Source of the DNA: Cryptosporangium arvum DSM 44712
GTDB taxonomy: Bacteria > Actinomycetota > Actinomycetes > Mycobacteriales > Cryptosporangiaceae
DNA: 64,000 nt
Assembly (NCBI RefSeq): GCF_000585375.1
Contig: NZ_KK073874.1
Coordinates: forward strand, 7,723,913 to 7,787,912
Direction of reading: 5' to 3'
Part shown: in pieces, positions 43,739 through 52,696 of the stretch
Layout of the letters: each line of letters opens with the position of its first letter
How positions within the stretch are numbered: the first letter of the stretch is position 1
Translations under genes and position numbers: made by a program
The notes under the pieces: generated by a model
The model's database searches: none
What the model was told of the DNA's origin: nothing
What the model saw: the letters and a program-made list of their open reading frames with translations, nothing else

Positions 43739-45295
43739 TTGACCATCGCCACCCTGATACCGGAACAACGGACTGAACCGGACACGGAACCGGAGGAAAT
43801 CCCCCAATCAGCACCGTGGTGGCGGCGCGTCGCACTGATCGCGGCCGAGGGCGCGATCGGGGTCGGCGTCGCACTCCTCTTCGTCGCCTGGTCGCGCCGG
43901 GTCGACACCAACCCGCTCAACCAGATCGCTCAGGTGAGCGCGCTGGCGCACTTACAGCTCCAGCTCTGGGTGCTCGGCGCGGCCGCGATCGTGGTCGCGC
44001 TGGCCGGCGCCCGCTGGGCCGGGCACCGGTTCGCCGCCCTCGCCGAGCCGGTCGCCTGCGCGGTCGTCTCCGGGCTGGCCACGAGCATCGTCGCGGGGGC
44101 GATACTCGTGGGCCTCAACGGCACCCCCTGGGGCGTGGGCGGACGCTCCCACGACTCCAACAACCTCGCGCACTGGGCCACCGCGCTCTCCGACGGGCAC
44201 TCGATCACCAGCCCGATCTACCCGCCCGCGTACGTCTACGCGCTGTCCTGGCTCTCCGACCTCACCGGGCAGCCCGCCTATTACGCCTTGAAGGACCTCC
44301 AGATCCTCGGTACGGCCCTGCTGGGGCCGATCGCCTATCTCGCGTGGCGAATGGTGCTCCGGCCGCTCTGGGCCCTCGGAGCGGGCACGGTGGCGGTCCT
44401 GCCGGTGCTCGACGGGTACAAGCCGGCCGGCGCGATCGTCGTCGCGGTGTCGATCCCGCTGTTCGTCGCGGTCACCCAGGCGTTCCGGCGATCGGCGACC
44501 CTGCGCGTGCCCGCGCTGATCGGGATCGGCGCCGGCCTCGGCGCGCTGTCCGGCCTGCTGCTCCTGACCCATCCGGTGTACGTGCTCTGGCCCGCACCCG
44601 GCGTCGCCGCGGCCGTTCTGCTGTTGACGCCGTGGCGGCGGGCCGGGTGGCGGGCGGGGGTGCTGGCGCTCTCGGGTCTCGCGGCGCTCGGCGTGGTCAG
44701 CGGCCCGTACCTCGTGCGGTTCCTCACCGGCGTTTCCGACACCCACGAGAACTACTTCTATTTCGACGCCCTGCAGGAGCCGGCGTACTTCCTGATGTGG
44801 CGGGGCAGCTCACGTCCGGCCGGCGACTGGCCGGTCCCCGGCGAGGTCGGGGGCGTCGGCGTGTTCGGCCTGCTGGTCGCGGTCGCGATCGGGGTGGCGC
44901 TGGCGCTGGCCTACCGGCGCAGCCTCGTCGCGACGGTCGCGCTGTGTTTCGCGAGCGTCTGGGTGTTCCGCTTCTACACCGCGGCGCGGATGTCCGGGTT
45001 GCACGAGGTGCGGCTGTGGCCCCGCACCAGCGTGATCCTGGTGTACTGCGCGCTGCTGCTGATCGGGGCGGCGGCGTTCGCGCTCTGGCGCCGGCTCGGC
45101 CGGGCGCGCCCGCCGGCGGCGGCGCTCGGCGTCGTCGTCGCCGCGCTGCTGGTGTTCGGGATGGCCGGATCGGCGACCGCGTCGCGCTACCTCCCCGACG
45201 GGCCGGGCAAGCCGGGCTCGCTGACGTGGGCGGCCCAGCACGCCCGGCTCCTCGACGGCTCCTGCCCCCGCTGGGTCGGGAAGTCGTGCTGGTGA
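43739..45295 (+). CDS. Polytopic membrane protein, GT-C/AftA-like
   Basis: This 518-aa protein has about 11 hydrophobic helices and a first extracytoplasmic loop with GGRSHDSNNLAHWATALSDGH followed by SPIYPPAYVYALSWLSDLTGQPAYYALKDLQ. The YPPxxVYAL segment and the layout resemble the N-terminal domain of actinobacterial galactan arabinosyltransferase AftA (GT85), though it is shorter than AftA and could be another GT-C enzyme. If so it would transfer a lipid-linked sugar on the outer face of the membrane. The start is TTG with GGAAG upstream. Assignment is tentative. Confidence 0.6.
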   Translation: MTIATLIPEQRTEPDTEPEEIPQSAPWWRRVALIAAEGAIGVGVALLFVAWSRRVDTNPLNQIAQVSALAHLQLQLWVLGAAAIVVALAGARWAGHRFAALAEPVACAVVSGLATSIVAGAILVGLNGTPWGVGGRSHDSNNLAHWATALSDGHSITSPIYPPAYVYALSWLSDLTGQPAYYALKDLQILGTALLGPIAYLAWRMVLRPLWALGAGTVAVLPVLDGYKPAGAIVVAVSIPLFVAVTQAFRRSATLRVPALIGIGAGLGALSGLLLLTHPVYVLWPAPGVAAAVLLLTPWRRAGWRAGVLALSGLAALGVVSGPYLVRFLTGVSDTHENYFYFDALQEPAYFLMWRGSSRPAGDWPVPGEVGGVGVFGLLVAVAIGVALALAYRRSLVATVALCFASVWVFRFYTAARMSGLHEVRLWPRTSVILVYCALLLIGAAAFALWRRLGRARPPAAALGVVVAALLVFGMAGSATASRYLPDGPGKPGSLTWAAQHARLLDGSCPRWVGKSCW

Positions 45296-45299
45296 GGCC

Positions 45300-45803
45300 C
45301 TAGGCCTTCGGCTCGGGGCGGCCCGGCTGTTCGCCGCCCCGGGCGTCGCCGTAGGAGCGCTTGGGCACCATCACCTTGCGGCGGAAGACGCAGACGACCG
45401 TGCCGTCCTGCTTGTAACCCTTGGTCTCGACGTGGACGACACCGCGGTCGTCCTTGGACTTCGACGGCGTCGTGTCGAGCACGGTCGTCTCGCCGTAGAT
45501 CGTGTCGCCGTGGAACGTCGGCGCGACGTGGCGCAGCGACTCGACCTCGAGGTTCGCGATCGCCTTGCCCGAGACGTCGGCCACCGACATGCCCAGCAGC
45601 AGCGAGTAGACGTAGTTGCCGACGACGACGTTGCGCTTGAAGTCGGTCGTCTCCTCGGCGTAGTTGGCGTCCAGGTGCAGCGGGTGGTGGTTCATCGTGA
45701 TCAGGCAGAACAGGTGGTCGTCGTACTCGGTGACCGTTTTTCCGGGCCAGTGCTTGTAGACCGCGCCGACCTCGAACTCTTCGAAATACCGCCCGAACCG
45801 CAT
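45300..45803 (-). CDS. MaoC-like hydratase (ethylmalonyl-CoA type)
   Basis: This 167-aa hot-dog protein is a MaoC hydratase: TVTEYDDHLFCLITMNHHPLHLDANYAEET contains the D-x4-N-x3-H-x-D-like hydratase motif (here N-H-H-P-L-H-L-D). It closely resembles the MaoC protein I recall from ethylmalonyl-CoA gene sets of Streptomyces, where it hydrates mesaconyl-CoA. AAAGGAG lies 7 nt before the ATG, and the TACC-N4-GGTA palindrome just upstream of that. The same gene set's dehydrogenase and lyase lie 5-8 kb away. Substrate inferred. Confidence 0.85.
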   Translation of the reverse strand: MRFGRYFEEFEVGAVYKHWPGKTVTEYDDHLFCLITMNHHPLHLDANYAEETTDFKRNVVVGNYVYSLLLGMSVADVSGKAIANLEVESLRHVAPTFHGDTIYGETTVLDTTPSKSKDDRGVVHVETKGYKQDGTVVCVFRRKVMVPKRSYGDARGGEQPGRPEPKA

Positions 45804-45819
45804 GCGAACGCTCCTTTGC

Positions 45820-45831
45820 TACCCGCTGGTA
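45820..45831. promoter_or_regulatory. TACC-CGCT-GGTA operator upstream of MaoC
   Basis: TACCCGCTGGTA, in context TTTGCTACCCGCTGGTAAC, lies 16 nt upstream of the MaoC start, between divergent genes. It differs at only a few positions from the site in front of the TetR gene (32818-32829). A bound repressor would cover the likely promoter and touch the ribosome site. Confidence 0.6.
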
Positions 45832-45890
45832 ACCGAGGATCTTGCCGGTGCTTTTCGGCGCATGCAGCGATCAGTGTCACACTGCCCGTC

Positions 45891-46328
45891 GTGACTACGC
45901 TTACGCCGGTCGGGAAGCGGATCAGGATCGGTGCGACGCTGCTCGGGCTGCTTCTGCTGATCGTCACGACGCTGTTCGGAACCGACGACGACTTCCCCGC
46001 CGCGCCGTTCCGGATGTACTCGACGACCGACAAATTGGACGCTCCGGTGCGCTCGCTGCGCCTGGAGGGCGTGACCGTCGAGGGCGAGCGGATCGTGCTG
46101 AGGGACTCCGACACCGGCCTGCGCCGGGCCGAGATCGAAGGCCAGCAGGCCCGGATCAAGGCCGACCCGGCGCTCCTGGACGCGGTCGCCGAGGCCTACC
46201 ACGCCCGCAACCCGTCGGAGCCCCGGCTGCGTGAGGTCGACGTCGTCGTGCGCCTGATCCAGCTGCGCGACGGACGTCCGACCGGAGAGCAGCAGGACAC
46301 CACCACGGTGCGGCGGGAGATCCCGTGA
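45891..46328 (+). CDS. Small signal-anchored protein, unknown
   Basis: This 145-aa protein begins with a transmembrane anchor (IRIGATLLGLLLLIVTTLFG, residues 10-30) and continues as a soluble strand-rich domain, presumably outside the membrane. It is coupled to the HTTM gene by a 4-nt overlap, suggesting the pair acts together. No Shine-Dalgarno precedes the GTG; it may be near-leaderless. Family not recognised. Confidence 0.7.
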   Translation: MTTLTPVGKRIRIGATLLGLLLLIVTTLFGTDDDFPAAPFRMYSTTDKLDAPVRSLRLEGVTVEGERIVLRDSDTGLRRAEIEGQQARIKADPALLDAVAEAYHARNPSEPRLREVDVVVRLIQLRDGRPTGEQQDTTTVRREIP

Positions 46329-47185
46329 CCGGGTGGTTCTTCGCGCCGGTCGCGCTCGGCCGGATCGCGATCGTGCGCACGATCGCGTACCTGTTCGTTC
46401 CGGTCGACGTCTTCCTGATCACGCCGTGGGCGCTGGCGCACCGCAACGTGCCGGTCGAGCTGTACCAGCCGCTGCGGATCGCCCGTCTGCTGGCGCTGCC
46501 GGCACCGACGCACACGATCGTCGTCGGGCTGTGCGCGGCGCTCGTGGTGTGCGCGGTCGCGGCGGCGACCGGCCGGGCCCCGCGGGTGCTCGGAACGCTC
46601 GTCGCGGTGCTTTACCTGGCCTGGATGATCGTCGCGATGTCCTACGGGAAGGTCGACCACGACCGGGTGGGCTACCTGGTGCTGCTGGCCGTGCTGCCGA
46701 CGGTCGGACCGGCGCGGTGGGGGGACCGGACGCTCTCCGAGCGCGCCGGCTGGGCGATCAAGGCGACCGCGATCGCAGTCGTGTGCACGTACTTCCTGGC
46801 GGCCTGGGCGAAGTTCCGGTTCGGCGGCATCGACTGGCTCACCGGGGCGACGTACACGAAGGCGGTGCTGCGCCGCGGGACGATCTTCTCCGACTGGACC
46901 GTGCACGTGCCGTACCTGCTGGTGCTGGCGCAGTTCGGCACGATCGCGTTCGAGCTGGCGAGCCCGGTGCTGCTGTTCCTGCGCGGCCGCTGGCAGACCT
47001 ACGCCGTGCTGTTCCTGTTCGGGTTCCACGCGATGGTGTACGCGGGGCTGACGATCGCGTTCTGGCCGCACCTCGTCGCGCTCGCGGCGCTGCTGCCCCT
47101 CGAGCGCACCCGATCGTGGCTGGCCGACCGGCGGTCGCTCAGCCGGCGAGGCGATCCCGTTCCGCCTGGGGCAGCGCGCACGTAG
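46325..47185 (+). CDS. HTTM-domain membrane protein
   Basis: This 286-aa polytopic protein has about 7 helices and resembles the HTTM group (horizontally transferred transmembrane, vitamin K gamma-carboxylase-like): AYLFVPVDVFLITPWALAHRN, SYGKVDHDRVGYLVLLAV, then FLAAWAKFRFGGIDWLTGATYT and FLFGFHAMVYAGLTIAFWPHL, with the His-rich helix ends seen in the family. A DCC-type gene overlaps it on the other strand, a partnership often seen near HTTM genes. The biochemical role in bacteria is unknown. The GTG overlaps the preceding stop. Confidence 0.83.
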   Translation: MTGWFFAPVALGRIAIVRTIAYLFVPVDVFLITPWALAHRNVPVELYQPLRIARLLALPAPTHTIVVGLCAALVVCAVAAATGRAPRVLGTLVAVLYLAWMIVAMSYGKVDHDRVGYLVLLAVLPTVGPARWGDRTLSERAGWAIKATAIAVVCTYFLAAWAKFRFGGIDWLTGATYTKAVLRRGTIFSDWTVHVPYLLVLAQFGTIAFELASPVLLFLRGRWQTYAVLFLFGFHAMVYAGLTIAFWPHLVALAALLPLERTRSWLADRRSLSRRGDPVPPGAART

Positions 47186-47522
47186 CCGTGCCGCCCGGCA
47201 GCTTGTCGCGGTTGCGGGCGACCCAGCGGTAGACCGGCCAGGCCGCCGCACGCACCGGCCGGAACCGCAGCACGTGCCCGGCCGGACGCCAGAACGAGCC
47301 CGCGTCGATCAGGAGCTCCGCGATGGCCTCCGGGCCGGCGGCGCGGCGCTCGGCCGAGACCCACTGCACCGCGGTCTCCGCGTCGTCGACGCTGAGCCCC
47401 AGCGCGTCCAGGTCGGTGCGCTGCCAGGCCACCACGTCCGCGGAGGTGGGGATGCGCCGCTCGATGAACCGGGCACAGGTGGAGCAGAACGCGCAGTCGC
47501 CGTCGTACACAAAGGTCGCCAC
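47139..47522 (-). CDS. DCC (DUF393) thiol-oxidoreductase-like protein
   Basis: This 127-aa protein has the DUF393 signature MATFVYDGDCAFCSTCARFIE, i.e. Y-D-G-x-C-x-x-C, at its N-terminus, plus RAAAWPVYRWVARNRDKLPGG near the end. DCC proteins are thioredoxin-like. It is convergent with the HTTM gene, with a 47-nt 3' overlap, and lies 7 nt after the DUF2332 gene on its own strand. A GTG start is used. Redox function is family-based. Confidence 0.9.
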   Translation of the reverse strand: MATFVYDGDCAFCSTCARFIERRIPTSADVVAWQRTDLDALGLSVDDAETAVQWVSAERRAAGPEAIAELLIDAGSFWRPAGHVLRFRPVRAAAWPVYRWVARNRDKLPGGTATCALPQAERDRLAG

Positions 47523-47529
47523 GGATCCA

Positions 47530-48612
47530 TTATCCCGCCCACGCGAACGGGATGCCGTGGCCGTTCGTGGTTCCGAGCAAGTGGCTCGTGCCGTCCGGCC
47601 AGAGCGTCAGCCGGGCGGCGAAACGGCCGCGGCCGTCCTCGTCGGTCTCCGGCTCGAACGCGAGCCGCGCCAGCGGTGCGTCGCCGCCGGTGTGCTCGCC
47701 CACCTCGTCCAGGAGCGCCTCGATCGCGCGCCAGGCGTCGTGGTCGACGTAGCTCTGGACGACCGAGTGCCAGACCAGCGTGACCGTTCCCGGGCTCGCT
47801 TCGGCGAGCCGGTCGGCGAGCCAGCCCGCGGTGTCGGCGGTCCGGTCCACCTCGGCCGGGACCCGGCCGGCGACCGCGATCGCCGCGCGCAACCGCTCGA
47901 GGCGGTTCACCTGCTCGGCCCAGACCAGCGACTCCAGGCGCCTGCGGTGTTCGGCGTCGGCCGGGTCCAGCGGGTGCGGATCGCAGCCGCGCCGCTCGAC
48001 GACCGAGACCCGGGTCCCGAGCGGCACCGGCGGTATCCCACGGAACGGCTCGTCCAGGATCAGCGGGCTGTCCTGCCCGCCGTACACGGTGCCGTCGACG
48101 CGGTAGCCGAACCGGTCGGCTCGGAGGTTCAGCCCGGCCGACGCGCCGATCTCCAGCAGCCGGATCGGCAGGCCGGTGTGGTGCGTCAGCACGGCCAGCC
48201 CGCCGTAGAGCGCCGCCGCCCGCCCGGTCTCGTTCGTCTGCACGGGTGCGGTGAGGCGCGCCGCGAACTCGTCCGGACGCTCGATCAGGGCTTTGTGCAG
48301 CGGTTCCCACGCCCCGTCGAACGGCTCCGTGCCACCCGCGCTCGGGTAGAACCGCGCCAGCTCCGGCAGCGAGCCGTTCAGCACCAGGTAGTGCGCGGCG
48401 GCCAGGAAGCGCAGGCCGGGCGCGTCGGCGGCGGGGCGGTCGACGTACGGCGCCAGGAGGGCCGCGGTGGGTCCGCCGCTCTCGGCATCGTCGGCGGCGG
48501 CACGCAGCAGCGCCCGGCTCAGCGGGGCGCGGTCGCCGCACCCCGCCGCCTGCCAGCGCAGATGCCCCGGGAGGTCACCGGGGGCCGGGAACGGCGGCAG
48601 GTCGAAGGACAT
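47530..48612 (-). CDS. DUF2332 protein
   Basis: This 360-aa protein matches DUF2332: a helical N-terminal part (GDRAPLSRALLRAAADDAESGGPTAALLAPY), then VQTNETGRAAALYGGLAVLTHHTGLPIRLLEIGASAGLNLRADRFGY, a GxG nucleotide- or SAM-binding-like loop (LEIGASAG), and VSVVERRGCDPHPLDP. The fold looks like a Rossmann methyltransferase but no activity is known. The ATG at 48612 is the supported start; the ORF upstream is not coding. It precedes the DCC gene by 7 nt. Confidence 0.87.
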   Translation of the reverse strand: MSFDLPPFPAPGDLPGHLRWQAAGCGDRAPLSRALLRAAADDAESGGPTAALLAPYVDRPAADAPGLRFLAAAHYLVLNGSLPELARFYPSAGGTEPFDGAWEPLHKALIERPDEFAARLTAPVQTNETGRAAALYGGLAVLTHHTGLPIRLLEIGASAGLNLRADRFGYRVDGTVYGGQDSPLILDEPFRGIPPVPLGTRVSVVERRGCDPHPLDPADAEHRRRLESLVWAEQVNRLERLRAAIAVAGRVPAEVDRTADTAGWLADRLAEASPGTVTLVWHSVVQSYVDHDAWRAIEALLDEVGEHTGGDAPLARLAFEPETDEDGRGRFAARLTLWPDGTSHLLGTTNGHGIPFAWAG

Positions 48613-48710
48613 AACGATCTCCCAAAACGGACTTTTGACACGGGCGTATCTACTGGCGCTCGAACGCATGTTCGAATACGGTGGACTCGAACGCGACGAC
48701 GGGAGAGGCG

Positions 48711-49751
48711 ATGCGCTGGGACCACATGCGGTTGCGGTCGGCCGAGGCCGACACCGAGGGGGCCGCACCGGCCCCGCTCCCGCTGCCGTTCGAGGGCGCC
48801 GGGGTCCGGGTCCGCACGATCGACACCCCCGAGTTCCGCGGGGTGACGTTCTACGAGATCCGGGCGAAGTCGATCCTCAACCGGGTGCCGGCGTCGTCGC
48901 CGGTGCCGTTCGGATGGACGGTGAACCCGTACCGCGGCTGCACCCACGCCTGCACGTACTGTTTCGCCCGCAACACGCACACCTACCTCGATCTCGACGC
49001 CGGGCACGACTTCGACTCGCGCATCGTCGTGAAGATCAACGCCGGTGAGGTGCTGCGTCGCGAGCTCGGCGCGCGCTCCTGGGCCGGCGAGCACGTGGCG
49101 ATGGGCACCAACACCGACCCCTACCAGCGCGCCGAGGGCCGGTACGGCCTGATGCGTGAGGTGCTCACGGCGCTGCGCGACCACGCCAACCCGTTCTCGA
49201 TCCTCACCAAGGGCACTCTCGTGCTGCGCGATCTCGATCTGCTCACCGAAGCGGCACAGGTCACCGACGTGCGGGTGAACGTCTCGGTGGGATTCGTGGA
49301 CGCGGCGCTCTGGCGTCAGGTGGAGCCGGGGACGCCCAACCCGCGGGCCCGGCTCGGGGTCTGCCGGGCGTTGACCGACGCCGGTATCGGGTGCGGCGTC
49401 CTGATGGCGCCGGTGCTGCCCTATCTCACCGACACCGACGAGCACCTCGAAGCCACCGTCGCGGCCATCGCGGAAGCCGGGGCGGTCGCGGTGACGCCGC
49501 TGCCGCTGCACCTGCGCCCGGGCGCCCGGGAATGGTTCTTCGGCTGGCTGCGCGGCGCCCGGCCCGACCTGGTCGGCGCGTACCGCCGGCTGTACCGCGA
49601 GGGGTCGTACGCACCGGCCGAGTACACCCAGGCGGTCGTGGCCCGGGTGCGTGAGATCGCGAAGTCCTACGGCATCGGAGGCCGCACCCCCAGCGAGGCC
49701 CGCGCCATCGAGCCGGAGGTGCCGGCGTCCCAGCAGCTGACGCTGCTCTGA
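48711..49751 (+). CDS. Radical SAM protein (Rv2578c family)
   Basis: This 346-aa radical SAM enzyme has the 4Fe-4S motif GCTHACTYCFARN (C-x3-C-x2-C) near residue 80, followed by the Rv2578c-type IVVKINAGEVLRREL and HVAMGTNTDPYQRAEGRYGLMREVL segments. The product is uncertain; it is related to SPL/DUF1848-like proteins that act on nucleic acids or peptides. GGGAGAGG is 3-8 nt before the ATG at 48711. It stands alone, convergent with the dehydrogenase gene. Confidence 0.9.
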   Translation: MRWDHMRLRSAEADTEGAAPAPLPLPFEGAGVRVRTIDTPEFRGVTFYEIRAKSILNRVPASSPVPFGWTVNPYRGCTHACTYCFARNTHTYLDLDAGHDFDSRIVVKINAGEVLRRELGARSWAGEHVAMGTNTDPYQRAEGRYGLMREVLTALRDHANPFSILTKGTLVLRDLDLLTEAAQVTDVRVNVSVGFVDAALWRQVEPGTPNPRARLGVCRALTDAGIGCGVLMAPVLPYLTDTDEHLEATVAAIAEAGAVAVTPLPLHLRPGAREWFFGWLRGARPDLVGAYRRLYREGSYAPAEYTQAVVARVREIAKSYGIGGRTPSEARAIEPEVPASQQLTLL

Positions 49752-49937
49752 AGCTCGATCGCTCCAAATACCTGCTGTCGTGTCCGGGCCCGGCCTGGGG
49801 ACCGGTCCGGTCGGCAGCAGCACTGGGCCCTGCCCGGCGGTGACGAGTCGCCGCGCGCCGCGGTGGTGGGGTCTCGTGCACCTCGTCCGGCCCGTGTACG
49901 GGGTCCGGGTCTGCGCGGGCGGACGGGGTGTACGAAC

Positions 49938-49968
49938 GGCCCGGGCGCAGCACCCCTGCGCCCGGGCC
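49938..49968. terminator. Intrinsic terminator
   Basis: A perfect 13-bp stem (GGCCCGGGCGCAG, 49938-49950; complement 49956-49968) with a 5-nt loop lies 6 nt past the stop of the leftward acyl-CoA dehydrogenase gene. The rest of the 49752-49974 gap shows no gene that I can support. Confidence 0.85.
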
Positions 49969-49974
49969 TCTTCC

Positions 49975-51177
49975 TCAGCCCTTGAGGCCGTATTCGCGGA
50001 GGAGGCCACGGCTGATGATCGTCTTCTGGATCTCCGAGGTGCCCTCGCCGATGAGCAGGAATGGCGCCTCACGCATGAGCCGCTCGATCTCGTACTCCTT
50101 GGAGTAGCCGTAGCCGCCGTGGATGCGGAACGACTCCTGGGTGACCTCGGCGCAGTACTCGCTGGCCAGCAGCTTCGCCATCCCGGCCTCGACGTCGTTG
50201 CGCTCGCCGGCGTCCTTGAGCCGGGCGGCGTTGACGGTGAGCGCGTGCGCCGCCTCGATCTTCGTCGCCATCTCGGCGAGCTTGAACGCGATGGCCTGGT
50301 GATCGACGATCGCCTTGCCGAACGTCTTGCGCTGCTGGGCGTAGGAGACGCCCAGCTCGAACGCCCGGATCGCGATGCCGCACGCGCGGGCGGCGACGTT
50401 CACGCGGCCGACCTCGATGCCGTCCATCATCTGGTAGAAACCGCGGCCGGCCTTCTCGGGGCCGCCGAGGATCGCGGTAGCTGGTAGCCGGGCCTCGTCG
50501 AAGATGAGCTCGGTCGTCTCGACGCCCTTGTAGCCCATCTTCTCGATCTTCTTCGGCACGGTGACGCCCGGCGCGGTCTCGCCGTAGCCGGGCTCCTTCT
50601 CGACCAGGAACGTCGTCATGTTCCGGTAGACCGACTCCGCGCCCTCGTCGGTCTTCACCAGCGTGGCCACGACCGACGACCGTGCGCCGTTGGTCAGCCA
50701 CATCTTCTGGCCGGTGATGAGGTAGTCGTCGCCGTCCTTCTTCGCCCGGGTGGAGATCGCCGAGACGTCCGAGCCGAGCGCGGGCTCGGACATCGAGAAC
50801 GCCCCCCGGACGTCCCCGGCCGCCATCTTCGGCAGGAGCCGCTGCTTCTGCTCGTCGGTGCCGTGCTGGCGCAGCAGGTACGCGACGATGAAGTGGGTGT
50901 TGATGATGCCCGACACGCTCATCCAGCCCCGGGCGATCTCCTCGACGACCAGCGCGTACGTGAGCAGCGACTCGCCGAGACCCCCGTACTCCTCCGGGAT
51001 CATGAGCCCGAACAGGCCCATCTCCTTCATCCCGTCGACGATGTCCGAGGGGTACTCGTCAGCGTGCTCGAGTGCCTGCGCGTGCGGGATGATCTCCTTG
51101 TCGACGAAGGTCCGGACCGTGGCCAGGATGTCGGTCTGGATCTCGGTCAACCCGTGGGTCTGCGCGAGACGGGCCAT
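49975..51177 (-). CDS. Acyl-CoA dehydrogenase (ethylmalonyl-CoA pathway type)
   Basis: This 400-aa flavoprotein has all acyl-CoA dehydrogenase parts: FSMSEPALGSDVSAI (N-terminal FAD motif), ITGQKMWLTNG, and the C-terminal ESFRIHGGYGYSKEYEIERLMREAPFLLIGEGTSEIQKTII. Its sequence closely resembles the short-type methylsuccinyl-CoA dehydrogenase I recall from Streptomyces ethylmalonyl-CoA clusters, but butyryl- or isovaleryl-CoA dehydrogenation is not excluded. GGGAGA is 6 nt before the ATG; a TACT-N4-GGTA palindrome is 29 nt upstream. Confidence 0.88.
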   Translation of the reverse strand: MARLAQTHGLTEIQTDILATVRTFVDKEIIPHAQALEHADEYPSDIVDGMKEMGLFGLMIPEEYGGLGESLLTYALVVEEIARGWMSVSGIINTHFIVAYLLRQHGTDEQKQRLLPKMAAGDVRGAFSMSEPALGSDVSAISTRAKKDGDDYLITGQKMWLTNGARSSVVATLVKTDEGAESVYRNMTTFLVEKEPGYGETAPGVTVPKKIEKMGYKGVETTELIFDEARLPATAILGGPEKAGRGFYQMMDGIEVGRVNVAARACGIAIRAFELGVSYAQQRKTFGKAIVDHQAIAFKLAEMATKIEAAHALTVNAARLKDAGERNDVEAGMAKLLASEYCAEVTQESFRIHGGYGYSKEYEIERLMREAPFLLIGEGTSEIQKTIISRGLLREYGLKG

Positions 51178-51206
51178 CGGGCGATCTCCCTCGGTCGGCG
51201 ATTTGT

Positions 51207-51218
51207 TACCGCCGAGTA
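51207..51218. promoter_or_regulatory. TACT-CGGC-GGTA operator upstream of acyl-CoA dehydrogenase
   Basis: On the plus strand the site reads TACCGCCGAGTA; on the minus strand TACTCGGCGGTA. One base differs from the TetR-gene site (TACCCGGCGGTA). It starts 30 nt before the dehydrogenase ATG, in the 74-nt gap after the SDR gene, where a promoter would be expected. Confidence 0.55.
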
Positions 51219-51251
51219 TCGCCGACCGAACCGATCAAGGCGGCTGTGAAC

Positions 51252-52040
51252 CTAACCACGGGATTCCAGCACCGAGTTGCCGCCGTCCACCACGAGCATC
51301 TGCCCGGTGACGTAGGACGCGGCCGGCGTCGTGAGGAACGCGACGAGCGCGGCGACCTCGTCCGGCGAGCCCGGCCGGCCCAGCGGCGTCAGGCGCCCGT
51401 AGTGCAGTTCGCTCACCGTGGACGAGCCGGTGTGGATCCAGCCCGGGGCGACGGCGTTCACGGTCACGCCGTCGGCCACCACCTCCATCGCGAGCGCGCG
51501 GGTGAGCCCGACCATGCCGGCCTTGCCCGCGGCGTAACCCGCCTCGGCCGGCATCGCGTTGACCGGCCCGGTCGTCGACGCGATGTTGACGATCCGGCCC
51601 CAGCCCCGCTCGGTCATACCGCCGACGAACGCCCGGCTGGTCAGGAACGCGGTGGTCAGGTTCCGGTCGATCTCCGCGCGCCAGTCGTCGTCGGTCAACT
51701 GGCTCACCGGCCGCAGCACCTCGGGGCTGGCCACGCTCGCCATCCCGGCGTTGTTGACGAGCACTTCGACGTCGCCGAGCGAGTCGCGCACGGCGTCCGC
51801 GAACGCTTCGACCTCGGCCGGGTCGACCAGGTCGACGACGAAGCCGGACGCGCCCAGTTCGGCGGCGCGCTCGTGGATGCGCCGGGTGGTCGAGACGATG
51901 CCGACTCTGGCGCCGAGGCCCACGAGCCGCCGGGCGATCGCGTAGCCGATGCCGTCCGGGCTACCCGCGCCGGTGACGAGGGCGACCCTCCCGTCGAGGC
52001 GGTCGGTGGGGTTAACCGTCGGGGCGGGGTGCTCACTCAT
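51252..52040 (-). CDS. Short-chain dehydrogenase/reductase
   Basis: This 262-aa classical SDR binds NAD(P) through [16 protein letters not shown] (TGxxxGxG-like near residue 25), continues with VLVNNAGMA, and has [25 protein letters not shown], the Y-x-x-x-K active pair. A divergent loop follows with GWIHTGSST. The substrate is unknown; 3-oxoacyl-(ACP) reductase-like. The ATG at 52040 starts the protein at M-S-E-H-P; the upstream ATG at 52067 lacks support. It precedes the acyl-CoA dehydrogenase by 74 nt on the same strand. Confidence 0.9.
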   Translation of the reverse strand: MSEHPAPTVNPTDRLDGRVALVTGAGSPDGIGYAIARRLVGLGARVGIVSTTRRIHERAAELGASGFVVDLVDPAEVEAFADAVRDSLGDVEVLVNNAGMASVASPEVLRPVSQLTDDDWRAEIDRNLTTAFLTSRAFVGGMTERGWGRIVNIASTTGPVNAMPAEAGYAAGKAGMVGLTRALAMEVVADGVTVNAVAPGWIHTGSSTVSELHYGRLTPLGRPGSPDEVAALVAFLTTPAASYVTGQMLVVDGGNSVLESRG

Positions 52041-52132
52041 GGGGTGATTGTGTCGTACGTGCCGCACGCAGCGGTGTCCGAACCCGGCCCGGACGATGCT
52101 ATGGCCGGGAGGAGTGTGATAGACCCGCGCCC

Positions 52133-52663
52133 ATGACGAATCCTCCGCCGGGCGAGGCCAACCCGTGGGCTAAGCCGACGTCGGGGTTCCCCGACCCTAC
52201 CTCGGGATATCCGAACCCTACGTCCGGTTATCCGGATCCTACGTCGGGTTACGGCGCCACCCCCGGATACGACCCGAACGCCTACCCGGCGTACTCCGCG
52301 GCCGGCCCGGTGCCCAACGCGTACCCGCCGGCCGGTGCCTGGGGCGCGCCCGCGCCGTACGCGCCGGCCTACCCGCCGCCGCGCAAGCAGAACGGCCTCG
52401 CGCTCGCGTCGCTGATCGTGTCGATCGTGTCGCTGATGATGTGCCTCGGCCTGCCCGGCATCGTCGGCGCGCTGCTCGGCCACTCCGCGAAGAAGCAGAT
52501 CCGCGAGACCGGTGAGGACGGCGAGGGCCTGGCCACGGCCGGCATCATCGTCGGCTGGATCGGCTTCGGCCTCTCGATCGCGTTCATCCTGTTCTACGTC
52601 GTGCTGATCATCGGCTTCGGCATCTTCGCCAGCTCGTCGTCCTCGTCGGGCACCACGTACTGA
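52133..52663 (+). CDS. DUF4190 membrane protein
   Basis: This 176-aa protein has a Pro/Tyr/Gly-rich N-terminus with repeats [20 protein letters not shown], then [70 protein letters not shown], the DUF4190 two-helix unit with the H-x-A-x-x-x-I between helices. Actinobacterial members are small membrane proteins of unknown role. It is divergent from the SDR gene and followed by a terminator. Start ATG; ribosome site weak. Confidence 0.85.
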   Translation: MTNPPPGEANPWAKPTSGFPDPTSGYPNPTSGYPDPTSGYGATPGYDPNAYPAYSAAGPVPNAYPPAGAWGAPAPYAPAYPPPRKQNGLALASLIVSIVSLMMCLGLPGIVGALLGHSAKKQIRETGEDGEGLATAGIIVGWIGFGLSIAFILFYVVLIIGFGIFASSSSSSGTTY

Positions 52664-52665
52664 GG

Positions 52666-52693
52666 GTTCGGGGGCCCGCTCGGGCCCCCGAAC
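52666..52693. terminator. Bidirectional intrinsic terminator
   Basis: A 13-bp GC-rich stem (GTTCGGGGGCCCG / CGGGCCCCCGAAC) with a 2-nt loop lies between the convergent DUF4190 gene and the CitE-like gene. No long U-tract follows. Confidence 0.85.
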
Positions 52694-52696
52694 GGC

